A stretch of 64,000 nucleotides of DNA from Smithella sp. (GCA_012510495.1 JAAZHX010000034.1:1-64000); one strand, 5' to 3'. Positions 1 to 8,591 are shown, counted from the stretch's first letter. Notes: a model not told the origin generated them from the letters alone. Numbers and translations: made by a program.

Positions 1-221
1 CCATCTTCTCTCCCGTAAGTAAATCTTATCTGGATTTCAACACAGGTCGATCTTACGAATGTCTCTAATTTGCTTGCTCTTTTCTATTAGATTCTCTATT
101 GCTACGCAATAGAATTTTTATCCTATTGCGGATTCTGGGTTCAATATATCACGACTGCAGGGGAAGTTCCCGTTTTTAGCCCCGAAAAGGACGGGGAATT
201 TCTTTGCTTCGGAGGAAAATT
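1..221. other. Upstream region with weak hairpins, no supported gene
   Basis: No gene is supported here. Bases 2-4 read CAT; on the minus strand this ATG is preceded by a GGAG about five bases away, so a leftward gene may start right at the edge and leave the window. A perfect 7-bp stem (96-102 with 106-112) followed by AATTTTTA could be a weak terminator. Two short hairpins (within 161-171, and CCCCG 180-184 with CGGGG 192-196) lie just before the epmB translation start and might affect its expression; that is a guess. Confidence 0.35.
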
Positions 222-251
222 ATGATACGCAACCGCCGTAAAGAGTGTTGA
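222..251 (+). CDS. Possible 9-codon leader ORF overlapping the epmB start
   Basis: ATG at 222 has the best ribosome binding site of the region (GGAGGAAA at 211-218) and opens a 9-codon frame MIRNRRKEC that ends in TGA at 249-251. Its end overlaps the GTG/TTG/ATG start candidates of epmB (245, 248, 257) in another frame. epmB itself has no better Shine-Dalgarno sequence, so translation of epmB may be coupled to this mini-ORF. An alternative is that the true epmB N-terminus begins here and a base is missing. Seen: the ORF and its RBS. Inferred: any function. Confidence 0.3.
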   Translation: MIRNRRKEC

Positions 252-1345
252 AAATCATGCGAAATAATTTTGTTTCCCGGTTTCCCGATGGAACTTCACG
301 CAACTGGCGGGATTGGCGCTGGCAGCTGCGTCATCGCGTAACCTCCCTCTCGGCGCTGGCCGGAATTCTGGAAAGACCGGTGGGCGACGGAGCAGAATTG
401 CGCCGCCTGATGTCGCTCTACCCCATGGCCATTACGCCCTACTATCTGTCCCTGATCAAGCCGGATGATGACCAAGACCCTCTGGCTCTTCAGTGCGTTC
501 CGGATACCAGAGAAGTGGAATGCTCCGCAGACCTTGCAGACGACCCCCTTGGCGAAGACCGCTCCATGCCGGTTCCTAATCTGGTTCAACGCTATCCCGA
601 TCGCGTTCTGGCCATCGTCACACACCGCTGCGCGACCTACTGCCGGCATTGTAACCGTAAGCGCTTCTGGAAAACCTCCCAGGCCTCTTCTTGGAAAAGC
701 CGCCTGACCGCCATGGTCCGCTACGTATCGGAAACGCCGAAGATTCGTGAAGTCATCCTCTCCGGAGGCGACCCGCTGATGCTTGACGATGCCTCTCTGG
801 AATGGATCCTGTCCGCATTTGCGTCCATACCGCATGTGGAGGTCTTGCGTATTGGCAGCCGCGTCCCCGCAGTCCTGCCGATGAGAATCACGGGAAACCT
901 CTGCCGGATCCTGAAGCGGTACCGGCCGCTGTGGTTCAATACCCAATTCAACCACCCTGCAGAAATCACCCCGGACGCCGCGCGGGCCTGCAACCGGATC
1001 CAGGAAGCGGGAATTCCGGTTTCCAACCAGTCGGTTCTGCTCCAGGGCGTAAATGACTCGCCGGATGCCATGCAAGACCTGCTGAACGGACTGCAGAAGA
1101 TGTCGGTTCGTCCTTATTATCTTTTTCACTGCGAACCCGCGCGGGGTTGCAATCATTTCCGCACGGACGTCAGGACGGGGCTGAAACTGATGGAAAAGCT
1201 GCATCAACGCTGCTCTGGTCTGGCGCTGCCGCAATACGTGGCCGATCTGCCCGGGCGGGAGGGGAAAGTCCCCCTCTGGCCCCTGTCGCAGCCGATCAAA
1301 AATGCTTTGCGAAAACATCAAGATTTTTTTGACAATTTTGAATAA
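245..1345 (+). CDS. epmB: EF-P beta-lysylation protein EpmB / lysine 2,3-aminomutase family
   Basis: Radical SAM, PLP-dependent aminomutase of the KamA/EpmB family, 366 residues from GTG 245 (ATG 257 is also possible). The radical SAM motif is at Cys129-x3-Cys133-x2-Cys136 (CATYCRHC), followed by NRKR typical of this family; SGGDPL at about 176-181 is the family's glycine-rich SAM-binding stretch. EpmB converts (S)-alpha-lysine to (R)-beta-lysine, which EpmA then attaches to elongation factor P. It is called EpmB rather than a catabolic KamA because efp and epmA follow directly and the protein is shorter than typical KamA (about 410 residues). A strict biochemical distinction cannot be made from sequence alone. 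Confidence 0.9.
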   Translation: MLKIMRNNFVSRFPDGTSRNWRDWRWQLRHRVTSLSALAGILERPVGDGAELRRLMSLYPMAITPYYLSLIKPDDDQDPLALQCVPDTREVECSADLADDPLGEDRSMPVPNLVQRYPDRVLAIVTHRCATYCRHCNRKRFWKTSQASSWKSRLTAMVRYVSETPKIREVILSGGDPLMLDDASLEWILSAFASIPHVEVLRIGSRVPAVLPMRITGNLCRILKRYRPLWFNTQFNHPAEITPDAARACNRIQEAGIPVSNQSVLLQGVNDSPDAMQDLLNGLQKMSVRPYYLFHCEPARGCNHFRTDVRTGLKLMEKLHQRCSGLALPQYVADLPGREGKVPLWPLSQPIKNALRKHQDFFDNFE

Positions 1346-1357
1346 TTGGATTAGGAA
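1329..1357 (+). promoter_or_regulatory. Possible sigma-70 promoter for efp
   Basis: TTGACA (1329-1334), a 17-base spacer and TAGGAA (1352-1357) overlap the end of epmB and lie about 50 bases before the efp start. The -35 is perfect but the -10 is weak (3 of 6), so efp may have a promoter of its own besides read-through from epmB. Confidence 0.35.
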
Positions 1358-1408
1358 GAGCACGAATGCCGTTCATTCACGGTCTTCAATGAAGGAGAAA
1401 AAAATTTT

Positions 1409-1972
1409 ATGTACACAGCCAGTGATTTGAGAAAAGGCCTGCGTTTGAAAATCGACAACGATCCCTACGTGATTACCGAATTTAACTTTGTAAAACCCGG
1501 AAAGGGGCAGGCGCTTTACCGATGCAAATTAAAAAACATGCTCACCGGAAGCCAGTTTGAGCGGACCTTCCGTTCCGTCGACATTTTTGAGCCGGCCGAT
1601 CTGCGCGAAAAGAAAATGCAGTACCTGTACAAAGAGGGGGACAAATTCTGCTTCATGGACAATGAGACCTTCGAACAGGTCTATCTGACCCAGGAACAGG
1701 TCGGAGACGCCGTAAACTTTCTGCTCGACAATATTGAGGCTGAAATCCTGCTCTTTGAAGACCGTCCCATCGGCATCAGTCTGCCCAATTTTGTCGAACT
1801 GGTCGTAACCGAAGCAGAGCCGTGGGCCAAGGGAGATACGGTGTCCGGCGCGACCAAACCCGTCAAAGTGCAGACCGGGTACACCATTCTGGTGCCGACC
1901 TTCATCAGCGAAGGCGAAAAAATCCGCATTGACACGCGAACGGGAGAATATTTAACGCGGGTCAAGGGCTAA
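1409..1972 (+). CDS. efp: Elongation factor P
   Basis: EF-P binds between the ribosomal P and E sites and relieves stalling at polyproline stretches. The 187-residue length and three-domain layout fit: KOW-like N-terminal domain, then two OB-fold domains ending in the RIDTRTGEYLTRV signature. The loop with the modification site reads KPGKGQ, with Lys32 equivalent to E. coli Lys34, the residue that receives beta-lysine. AAGGAG sits about ten bases before ATG 1409. Flanking epmB and epmA make beta-lysylation of Lys32 very likely in this organism. Five bases separate its stop from epmA. Confidence 0.97.
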   Translation: MYTASDLRKGLRLKIDNDPYVITEFNFVKPGKGQALYRCKLKNMLTGSQFERTFRSVDIFEPADLREKKMQYLYKEGDKFCFMDNETFEQVYLTQEQVGDAVNFLLDNIEAEILLFEDRPIGISLPNFVELVVTEAEPWAKGDTVSGATKPVKVQTGYTILVPTFISEGEKIRIDTRTGEYLTRVKG

Positions 1973-1977
1973 CCGCT

Positions 1978-2916
1978 TTGAGCACGTTCAGGCAGGATGA
2001 TTCCTTTCACCTGGCGCGCAAGTCGCAGGCCCTGCAACTGCGCGCCAAATTTACCGAATGTCTTCGCCGCTTCTTTATTCAACAAGATTTTCTGGAAGTC
2101 GAAACCCCTCTGCGCGTTCCCTCGCCCGCGCCGGAAGAGCATATTGAGGCCATTCCATCGGGAAACTGGTTTTTGCAAACCTCTCCCGAGATTTGCATGA
2201 AAAGACTTCTGGCAGCCGGCTATCCACGGATATTCCAGTTTTGCAAATGCTTTCGCGCCGATGAAAGAGGCAACCGACATCTGCCGGAATTTTCGATGCT
2301 GGAGTGGTATGTCCTTCATTGTGACTACCGCCAACTAATGGATCAATGTGAAGCTCTTCTCCAATTTGCTTTTCGGGAAATGGGCCATGCCGGGAAGATC
2401 GTCTGGCGGAATAAAGCCATTTCTCTGTCGTTGCCGTGGGAAAAAATCACCGTGGCGGACGCTTTTTCCCGCTTCGCTCCTGTCCGTCTGACGGATGCCC
2501 TGACCGCCGGCCGGTTTGACGAAGTCCTGGTTGAATATATCGAACCAAACCTCGGCAACCGGCATCCGGTGTTTCTTTGTGATTATCCGGCACAAATGGC
2601 GTCTCTGGCGAAAGTGAAAAAGGACGATCCAGCCGTGGCGGAGCGATTTGAACTCTACATCGGCGGGATGGAGATCGCCAACGGATTTTCGGAATTGACC
2701 GACGCCCGGGAGCAAAGACAGCGCTTCGAAGAAGCGTTGAAGGCGCAGTCTACCGGACATCGGGCCCGTTATGCCATGCCGGAGCCGTTTCTGGCAGCCC
2801 TGGAAAGTCTGCCGCCCTGCGCCGGTATCGCGCTGGGCATGGACCGGATGATCATGATTCTGGCCGATACGGCAACCATTGACGATGTCATCGCCTTCCC
2901 CCCCGAAACACTGTAA
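1978..2916 (+). CDS. epmA: EF-P--(R)-beta-lysine ligase EpmA (GenX/PoxA)
   Basis: A class II lysyl-tRNA synthetase catalytic domain without the N-terminal anticodon-binding domain, 312 residues, as expected for EpmA/PoxA. Seen: motif 1 region (FLEVETPLRV), motif 2 with FRADERGNRHLPEF, and motif 3 GIALGMDRM near the C-terminus. EpmA activates beta-lysine with ATP and transfers it to the EF-P lysine. The only in-frame start near the efp stop is TTG 1978, with a weak AAGGG upstream, suggesting translational coupling to efp. No epmC (hydroxylase) is seen nearby. Confidence 0.95.
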   Translation: MSTFRQDDSFHLARKSQALQLRAKFTECLRRFFIQQDFLEVETPLRVPSPAPEEHIEAIPSGNWFLQTSPEICMKRLLAAGYPRIFQFCKCFRADERGNRHLPEFSMLEWYVLHCDYRQLMDQCEALLQFAFREMGHAGKIVWRNKAISLSLPWEKITVADAFSRFAPVRLTDALTAGRFDEVLVEYIEPNLGNRHPVFLCDYPAQMASLAKVKKDDPAVAERFELYIGGMEIANGFSELTDAREQRQRFEEALKAQSTGHRARYAMPEPFLAALESLPPCAGIALGMDRMIMILADTATIDDVIAFPPETL

Positions 2917-2935
2917 CCGCCAAAAAAAAGATATA

Positions 2936-2964
2936 TTGACAAGCCTTTTTTTTTCCTTTAGGTT
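2936..2964 (+). promoter_or_regulatory. Promoter for the tol operon
   Basis: A perfect TTGACA at 2936-2941, a 17-base T-rich spacer and TAGGTT at 2959-2964, about 60 bases ahead of tolQ. It is the only convincing sigma-70-like promoter in the gap between epmA and tolQ. The T-run in the spacer could also act as part of a weak stop for epmA transcripts. Confidence 0.5.
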
Positions 2965-3023
2965 ACTTGCGAACACAAACCGGACGACACTGATAAATAG
3001 TAAATGATTCTGGAGATTTAGAC

Positions 3024-3719
3024 ATGGAAAGCCATTTTCACGATTCTTTGCTGGGCATGATTTTAGACGCAGGTTTGATGGTTAAATTTGTGTTGCTGAT
3101 CCTGCTGGTTTTCTCCATCGTTTCCTGGACGATTATCTTCATAAAATTAAGAACCTATCGCAGGATTCGTCTGGAGAACGAGGCCTTCGACACCGATTAT
3201 CAGGAAAGCACGAAACTGTCCGACCTTCTCCCGGCCGCCAATAAGTATTCCTCTTCCACGACGGCTGAAGTTTTCCGCGCCGGCTACACGGAAATGACCA
3301 AAGCAAACCGGATGTCCCGGGATACGGCGAAGCCCGAGGAAATCAGTCTTTCCTCTCTGGACAACGTTGAGCGCGCGCTCAACCGCTCCGCCAGCACGGA
3401 AATGACCAAGCTGGAATCCACGCTGGGATTTCTGGCCACAACCGGTTCGGCCAGCCCCTTCATCGGATTGTTCGGAACGGTCTGGGGAATCATGGAAACC
3501 TTCAAGTCCATCGGCGCGAGAGGGTCGGCGACGCTGGCCGTTGTAGCCCCCGGCATCTCGGAAGCTCTGATCGCGACCGCTGCGGGACTGGCCGCCGCTA
3601 TTCCCGCCGTCATTTTCTACAACTACTTCCTGAATAAATCCAGAGTGATGGTACAGGAAATGGATAATTTCGCGGACGAGTTTTTAAATATTGTCGAACG
3701 TTATCTGATCCGAAAATAA
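3024..3719 (+). CDS. tolQ: TolQ, proton-channel subunit of the Tol-Pal system
   Basis: MotA/TolQ/ExbB family inner-membrane protein, 231 residues. Three membrane segments are visible (about 18-38, 135-158 and 170-192), with a large cytoplasmic loop between the first two, as in TolQ. The second and third segments carry the family's small-residue pattern (TTGSASPFIGLFGTVWGI and GISEALIATAAGLAAAIPA). With TolR it uses the proton motive force to energise TolA during outer-membrane constriction. The order tolQ-tolR-tolA-tolB-pal-cpoB separates it from the exbB paralogue. Confidence 0.95.
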   Translation: MESHFHDSLLGMILDAGLMVKFVLLILLVFSIVSWTIIFIKLRTYRRIRLENEAFDTDYQESTKLSDLLPAANKYSSSTTAEVFRAGYTEMTKANRMSRDTAKPEEISLSSLDNVERALNRSASTEMTKLESTLGFLATTGSASPFIGLFGTVWGIMETFKSIGARGSATLAVVAPGISEALIATAAGLAAAIPAVIFYNYFLNKSRVMVQEMDNFADEFLNIVERYLIRK

Positions 3720-3739
3720 CCGATATCGGGTGAAACAGG

Positions 3740-4162
3740 ATGCGGCAGGCGCGCAGAAGAGAATCTGAAAAGAAATCCATGGCAGAAATCAACGTCACAC
3801 CGCTCGTTGACGTGATGCTGGTGCTGCTGATCATCTTCATGGTGACCGCGCCGATGCTTTCCATGGGCATTGATGTCAATTTGCCCCGCGTCAAATCAAA
3901 AAGCCTCGACCTTGCCGAAGAAAAGCTGATTTTGAGCATCAACGAAAACAGGGAAATTTTTCTCAACAAAACCAGGCTGCCGGCTCAGGATCTGAACGCA
4001 AAGCTGGCGGCCATTTTCGCCGAACGCGTTGACAGGGAAGTCTTTCTGCGCGCCGACAAAAATGTTCCCTATGGCTTCGTGGTGGAAGTCATGTCTGAAA
4101 TACGCAAAGCCGGCGTCGATAAACTCGGCATGATCACCGAGCCTCCCGGGGATACAAAATGA
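3740..4162 (+). CDS. tolR: TolR, biopolymer transport protein
   Basis: ExbD/TolR family, 140 residues: short basic cytoplasmic N-terminus, one membrane helix (about 22-42) and a periplasmic domain. Asp24 in the motif TPLVDVMLVLLIIFM is the conserved proton-path aspartate. It partners TolQ in the stator that drives TolA. The stop overlaps the ATG of the next gene (ATGA at 4159-4162), so translation is probably coupled. Confidence 0.95.
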   Translation: MRQARRRESEKKSMAEINVTPLVDVMLVLLIIFMVTAPMLSMGIDVNLPRVKSKSLDLAEEKLILSINENREIFLNKTRLPAQDLNAKLAAIFAERVDREVFLRADKNVPYGFVVEVMSEIRKAGVDKLGMITEPPGDTK

Positions 4163-4872
4163 TGTCCCGGCTGCACGGCAAAAGGGTTTTCGGCAAAAAC
4201 GGCAATTCCGGCAATATGTTTTTGGCCTCGGTGTTTCTTCACCTGGTTGCCCTGGCCGCCTTGTTCGCAACCGTGTCCGGCCCGTCGAAGCAGTTGACTT
4301 TCGGAGCGCCTTATTCCGTGGCGCTTGTCGGACCCGACATCCTTCAATCCAGTGATCATGAGTCTCCGGAGCCAAAGAGTCTTCTTCACGCAGGCACGTC
4401 GGCCGGCCCTGTCATTCTGAAGCGCGATATCGGAGTCTCGCCGTCTTCGTTTGTCATGAAAAAAGACGACAGCGGCAAACCGGACATAGAAAAAGCGATT
4501 CGCGCCCTTCAACAGAAGGAAGCGGCCGCAGGGCAAAACAAAGATTCACCGGCAGCCTTTGCCGCCCCGCCGGAACATTCATCACAACTGAACGAATACA
4601 GCCGTCTGGTCTGGTCCAAAGTGAAAAGAAACTGGTCGCTTCCCGCAGCCCTGATGCCCAAAAACAACGTGGAGGCAATCATCGAGGCGCGCATTGCCAA
4701 AAGTGGCGCGGTGGAATACATCGGCTTTGAAAAGCGTTCCGGCAACAGCTATTTTGATGAATCCGCTCTCCGCGCGGTTAGAAAATCAACCCCCTTCCCG
4801 CCGCTCGGGGGATGGGCGTCCGGCCGAGCGGTGGAAATCGGCATCCGGTTTCATTCCGCGGAGCTGCGCTGA
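4159..4872 (+). CDS. tolA: TolA/TonB-like periplasmic-spanning protein
   Basis: 237 residues with one N-terminal membrane helix (about 15-37), a linker, and a C-terminal TonB-type domain (about 145-237; YSRLVWSKVKRNWSLP near its start and FDESALRAVRKSTPFPPL). Energy from TolQR is passed through this protein to TolB/Pal. It is much shorter than E. coli TolA (421) because the long Ala/Lys helical domain II is nearly absent and replaced by a short linker. Position inside the operon supports TolA; the domain alone would also fit TonB. Confidence 0.85.
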   Translation: MMSRLHGKRVFGKNGNSGNMFLASVFLHLVALAALFATVSGPSKQLTFGAPYSVALVGPDILQSSDHESPEPKSLLHAGTSAGPVILKRDIGVSPSSFVMKKDDSGKPDIEKAIRALQQKEAAAGQNKDSPAAFAAPPEHSSQLNEYSRLVWSKVKRNWSLPAALMPKNNVEAIIEARIAKSGAVEYIGFEKRSGNSYFDESALRAVRKSTPFPPLGGWASGRAVEIGIRFHSAELR

Positions 4873-4898
4873 CGCATCCGTCGTAAAGGATTCTTCTC

Positions 4899-6215
4899 AT
4901 GGATAGAAAATATCGTATGGCTGTAGGAGCGCTTCTTGTTTTGACATGGATTTTCAACGCCGCCGGCGCGGCAGCGGACAAGGTCTATATCGACATCGAC
5001 GCGCCTGGTTTTCAGCAATTTCCCATCGCGATTTGCGATTTCCAGATCAAAACGGGCGCCCCCCCGGATGACGCCGCCGGGATCGCCGACAGCGTCCGGC
5101 GCTATCTTGACCTGACGGGAATCTTTCGCGTTCTTAATAAAAAAAGCTTTCTGGAAGGCATTGAGCCGGGATCGCCGGAAATCATTCGCTTTTCCGACTG
5201 GTCGGTCGTCGGCGCCGATTTTTTGCTGCGGGGCGACCTGACGGTCAGGGGAGAGGACCTGTTCGCGGAAAGCCGGCTGTATGACGTCACGCGCGGTCAG
5301 ATACTTTTCGAAAAGAAATATGCAGGCAAAACCGGCGACCGGCAAGCTGTAGCGCTCCGGATTGCCTCGGACATCCTTCTGACTTTGACCGGCGATGAGG
5401 GGGACTTTCACACCAAAATCGCTTTTGTGATCAAAAAAAAATCGATCTCCGACATTTTCACCATGAACTATGACGCATCCGATTTGAAAAATCTGACGAA
5501 CGACCACAGCATTGTTGCGGCACCCCGCTGGTCTCCGGATGGCCGGTATTTTGCTTATACATCTTACAGGAACGGCCGGCCCATGGTTTTTCTGCGCCAC
5601 CTGAAAACCGGAAAGGAAAAAATTCTTGCTTCTTTTTCAGGCCTCAATCTGTGCGGTTCCTTCTCACCGGACAGCAAAAAAATATTGCTGACGCTGAGCA
5701 AGGACGGCAATGAGGAAATTTACCTCCTCGACATTGAAACGATGAATCTCAAGCGTCTGACCAACAACTTCGCCATTGATGTTTCTCCCGTCTGGTCGCC
5801 TTCCGGAAAGAAAATCGTTTTTGTATCCAACCGCTCCGGCTCACCGCAAATCTTCGTTATGGACGCGGACGGAAACAACGTGAAGCGGATCACCTTCGAA
5901 GGCAACTACAACACCTCTCCCTCCTGGTCTCCCCGCGGGGGAAGAATCGCCTATGAAGGACTGATCAACCGGAAGTATCAAATCTTCTCCGTGGATGAAG
6001 AAGGCAACAATCTGATTCAGCTGACCTTCGATGATGCAGACAACGAGTATCCTTCCTGGTCTCCTTCCGGCCGGCAAATTGTTTTTCATTCCCGTCAAAA
6101 CGCCGCAAGCCGGATTTGCATCATGAACGCCAACGGACTGAATCTCCGTGTTTTAAAGGAAAGCAGGGACTTCCTGGTCATGCCGGCATGGTCCCCCAGA
6201 TCCCGGCCGCAATAA
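4899..6215 (+). CDS. tolB: TolB, periplasmic beta-propeller
   Basis: 438 residues with a signal peptide (hydrophobic 8-20, cleavage near AAGAAA), the N-terminal TolB domain (about 28-170) and a propeller of PD40/WD40-like repeats marked by recurrent SPDGR, WSPSGK and SPSWSPRG segments. TolB sits in the periplasm, binds Pal and TolA, and takes part in outer-membrane invagination. The start ATG 4899 follows AAAGGA. It is 26 bases after tolA, and pal follows after 93 bases with its own likely promoter. Confidence 0.95.
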   Translation: MDRKYRMAVGALLVLTWIFNAAGAAADKVYIDIDAPGFQQFPIAICDFQIKTGAPPDDAAGIADSVRRYLDLTGIFRVLNKKSFLEGIEPGSPEIIRFSDWSVVGADFLLRGDLTVRGEDLFAESRLYDVTRGQILFEKKYAGKTGDRQAVALRIASDILLTLTGDEGDFHTKIAFVIKKKSISDIFTMNYDASDLKNLTNDHSIVAAPRWSPDGRYFAYTSYRNGRPMVFLRHLKTGKEKILASFSGLNLCGSFSPDSKKILLTLSKDGNEEIYLLDIETMNLKRLTNNFAIDVSPVWSPSGKKIVFVSNRSGSPQIFVMDADGNNVKRITFEGNYNTSPSWSPRGGRIAYEGLINRKYQIFSVDEEGNNLIQLTFDDADNEYPSWSPSGRQIVFHSRQNAASRICIMNANGLNLRVLKESRDFLVMPAWSPRSRPQ

Positions 6216-6231
6216 AACACCATAATTTGTA

Positions 6232-6261
6232 TTGACGTAAGAGTGCAAGTTATGTTTTAAT
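6232..6261 (+). promoter_or_regulatory. Promoter for pal-cpoB
   Basis: TTGACG (6232-6237), an 18-base spacer and TTTAAT (6256-6261) in the 93-base gap between tolB and pal. Both boxes match five of six consensus bases. This would allow pal, an abundant lipoprotein, to be transcribed above the level of the upstream tol genes. Confidence 0.5.
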
Positions 6262-6308
6262 CCACAGAAGTCGAAAAGACATCATAAAATCAACGAAAGG
6301 AGAATATC

Positions 6309-6893
6309 ATGAAGAAGCATTGGACTGTGATTGGATTATTTCTGATTTTTGCCTTCAGTTTCACCATATTCAGCGGTTGCGCGGAAAATAAGGCGGTCGT
6401 TCAGGATGAAGCGATTCAGGAGCAGAGGGTAGCGGCCGCGCAGGAAGGGGCTCCGGCGGCCGTAACGGTCGATGACGAAGCGGCCAGAAAAGCGAAAGAA
6501 GCAGCGGACAGGGAAGCCGCCCGTGCGGCCTGGGCCAAAAAGAACGCGGAAGCGCTGATCGATTTGAATCTGCAGAATATTTACTTTGACTACAACACAT
6601 CCGCCATTCGCGCCGACGCGCGCGAGATATTAAAAGCCAACGCTGAAATCTTCACCAAAAACAGCTCCTCGAAAATCGTTGTGGAAGGGCATTGCGACGA
6701 AAGAGGGACGGCCGAATACAACATGGCCCTTGGCGAAAGACGCGCTCAGGAGGCCAAGCAGTACCTGGTTAATCTGGGTATTGACGCTTCCCGGATTGAA
6801 ACCATCAGCTACGGCAAAGAACGCCCGCTGGACAATCGCAGCATTGAAAAAGCTTGGGCGCAGAACAGACGGGCGCAGTTTCTTTTAAAATAG
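6309..6893 (+). CDS. pal: Pal, peptidoglycan-associated lipoprotein
   Basis: 194 residues. A lipoprotein signal peptide ends in the lipobox FSGC, so it should be acylated and placed in the outer membrane. An Ala/Glu/Lys-rich linker (about 30-85) leads to an OmpA-like peptidoglycan-binding domain with GHCDERGTAEYNMALGERRA, which contains the conserved diaminopimelate-binding Asp and Arg. It tethers the outer membrane to the cell wall and is the target of TolB. AAAGGAG precedes ATG 6309. Confidence 0.97.
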   Translation: MKKHWTVIGLFLIFAFSFTIFSGCAENKAVVQDEAIQEQRVAAAQEGAPAAVTVDDEAARKAKEAADREAARAAWAKKNAEALIDLNLQNIYFDYNTSAIRADAREILKANAEIFTKNSSSKIVVEGHCDERGTAEYNMALGERRAQEAKQYLVNLGIDASRIETISYGKERPLDNRSIEKAWAQNRRAQFLLK

Positions 6894-6918
6894 CCGATAT
6901 CTGCCACAGGAGACTTTT

Positions 6919-7743
6919 TTGAAACGCTTTTGGCGCATCATACTGCCGGCAATGGCCTTCACCCTTGCCGCGTGCGCGACGTCCTCGGATTTAAAGGCCC
7001 TCCGCACGGAGCTGAACCGGCAGACAGAAGAAAAATTCGCGGCGGCGGACACCCGATTGGATGAGCGGGTGTCCGCCCTGCAAAAAGCGCAGGCAAAAAA
7101 CACCGAAGATTTAGCCTCCCTGCGCAAGACATACGCCAACACCAGCGCCAACTTCTCGGATTTGCGCGACCAGGTGCAGCAACTGCGCGGTCAGATTGAG
7201 ACACTGAAGAAGGAAACCACCCGGGACGTTAAGAAGGACGCTGAAATTCAGGAAAAGATCGACCACCTGCTGGTGAAGATCAACTTCATTGAAAACTTTC
7301 TCGAAATCGGGAAAAAAGAAGAGGCAGGGGGAGCCGACGGCGCTGCTTCAGTCAAGGATCAGGGAAAGCAGGGCAAAGCCGCGGCCTATGCGGTGGCTTA
7401 CCAGACCTTTAAGAACGGCCATTACACGAAGGCCAGAGAGTTATTCCAGGACTTCCTGACGGCGTATCCGACCGGCGAGTATTCCGACAACGCCCAGTTC
7501 TGGATTGGTGAGTGCTATTTTTTTGAAAAGAACTACGATAAAGCAATTCTGGAATATGAAAAAGTAACCAAAAAATTCCCCAGCAGCAACAAAATGCCCT
7601 ATGCGCTTTTAAAGCAGGGCATCTGCTTTCAAAACCTGGGCGACAAGATCAGCGCCAAACTTCTTTTGCAGCAGGTCATCCGGGACTATCCCAACACAAG
7701 CCAGGCAAGAATTGCCCGCACCAAACTGCAGGAAATCCAATAG
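6919..7743 (+). CDS. cpoB: CpoB/YbgF, Tol-Pal cell-division coordinator
   Basis: 274 residues: N-terminal signal with a possible lipobox (LAAC), a coiled coil (about 24-110), a short flexible linker, and C-terminal TPR repeats (about 145-274). This order is that of YbgF/CpoB, which links peptidoglycan synthesis to Tol-driven outer-membrane constriction. Many CpoB proteins are soluble and periplasmic; the Cys here suggests a lipoprotein version. Start is TTG 6919 with CAGGAGA upstream. Last gene of the tol-pal block; the next genes converge on it. Confidence 0.9.
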   Translation: MKRFWRIILPAMAFTLAACATSSDLKALRTELNRQTEEKFAAADTRLDERVSALQKAQAKNTEDLASLRKTYANTSANFSDLRDQVQQLRGQIETLKKETTRDVKKDAEIQEKIDHLLVKINFIENFLEIGKKEEAGGADGAASVKDQGKQGKAAAYAVAYQTFKNGHYTKARELFQDFLTAYPTGEYSDNAQFWIGECYFFEKNYDKAILEYEKVTKKFPSSNKMPYALLKQGICFQNLGDKISAKLLLQQVIRDYPNTSQARIARTKLQEIQ

Positions 7744-7802
7744 AGCAAATTCTTCCCCGCTCTTTGTTTCTTGTTCTGCCCGTTTGGCGCGCCACCGCGG
7801 CT

Positions 7803-8591
7803 TCAATCCAAACGAATGATCTTCGCGCCCTCCGGGGCCTGCAGCGTAAACACGGACAGATCCGCTGTTGTTTCAATTTTCACATCGGAATATTCCACGC
7901 AGACGGACATTGCGTTTTCCGCCCATTGAATGAAGATCTTCCCGGCCAGAGCCAGCCCCGGCGTGTAATCTTCAAATCGGACACAATACACTTCCTTCCC
8001 GTCCGAATCATACCGGGCAAGCCTTGTCAATCTTCCGCTGTCCTCCATCCAGATCGTTTGCGAAGGTCCCGCCGCCGTTTTCATGTCCACGCGCAAGCCC
8101 CCTTTTTCCGTGGAATGCCCGTAAGACAGACCAGCCCCGTCGAGACGGGGAAAGGAGCCGGAAAGAATCATGACCAGGTCTTCAAGGCACAGTGTCCAGG
8201 GTAAAAAACGGGCCACATTTTCAGCGGAGGGCTGCCCGACATAAAATTCACCCTGCGACGGGATCCATATTCTCATCTCCCGGGGCGTTGCGCTCAGGAA
8301 AAAATCAGGCGTGCCGATTACCGGCAGCATCTCCAGGCGAAGATAGGAGGGCCTCTGCAAAATCAGAGCAGCCCGGAGGGGGTAATGGCCCTGAGCCGTG
8401 GACAGATCCATCCGCACCGTAGCGACGATCCTGTCCGTTTCCCGGGAGGCAAGGCGGATCATCGCCGCGGGATCGGGGTGGCCTGCGGATTCCATAACAG
8501 CCCCGCCGGCGCATCCGCAGGCCAGAAGCGACAGGAACAAAATTCCCATCATCCTTTTACCGGAAGCATATGGATGAAACATGCAAAACAT
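7803..8591 (-). CDS. LolB-like/DUF4292 outer-membrane lipoprotein
   Basis: 262 residues or a little shorter: three in-frame ATGs lie near the start and a better-spaced AGGA precedes the one at codon 4. A lipobox region (LLACGC) follows a hydrophobic segment. The body resembles the LolB/LolA beta-half-barrel proteins that carry lipoproteins: RVDMKTAAG and ALIL-PSYLRLEM strands and a hydrophobic pocket pattern. Its place 33 bases after a TPR lipoprotein gene, as in many Desulfobacterota, suggests an outer-membrane role. The LolB assignment rests on pattern similarity only; it could be a general DUF4292 lipoprotein. Confidence 0.65.
   Translation of the reverse strand: MFCMFHPYASGKRMMGILFLSLLACGCAGGAVMESAGHPDPAAMIRLASRETDRIVATVRMDLSTAQGHYPLRAALILQRPSYLRLEMLPVIGTPDFFLSATPREMRIWIPSQGEFYVGQPSAENVARFLPWTLCLEDLVMILSGSFPRLDGAGLSYGHSTEKGGLRVDMKTAAGPSQTIWMEDSGRLTRLARYDSDGKEVYCVRFEDYTPGLALAGKIFIQWAENAMSVCVEYSDVKIETTADLSVFTLQAPEGAKIIRLD

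Noticed and set aside
7744-7802. Terminator between cpoB and the LolB-like gene
   Set aside because: No stem of useful length was found in this convergent gap.
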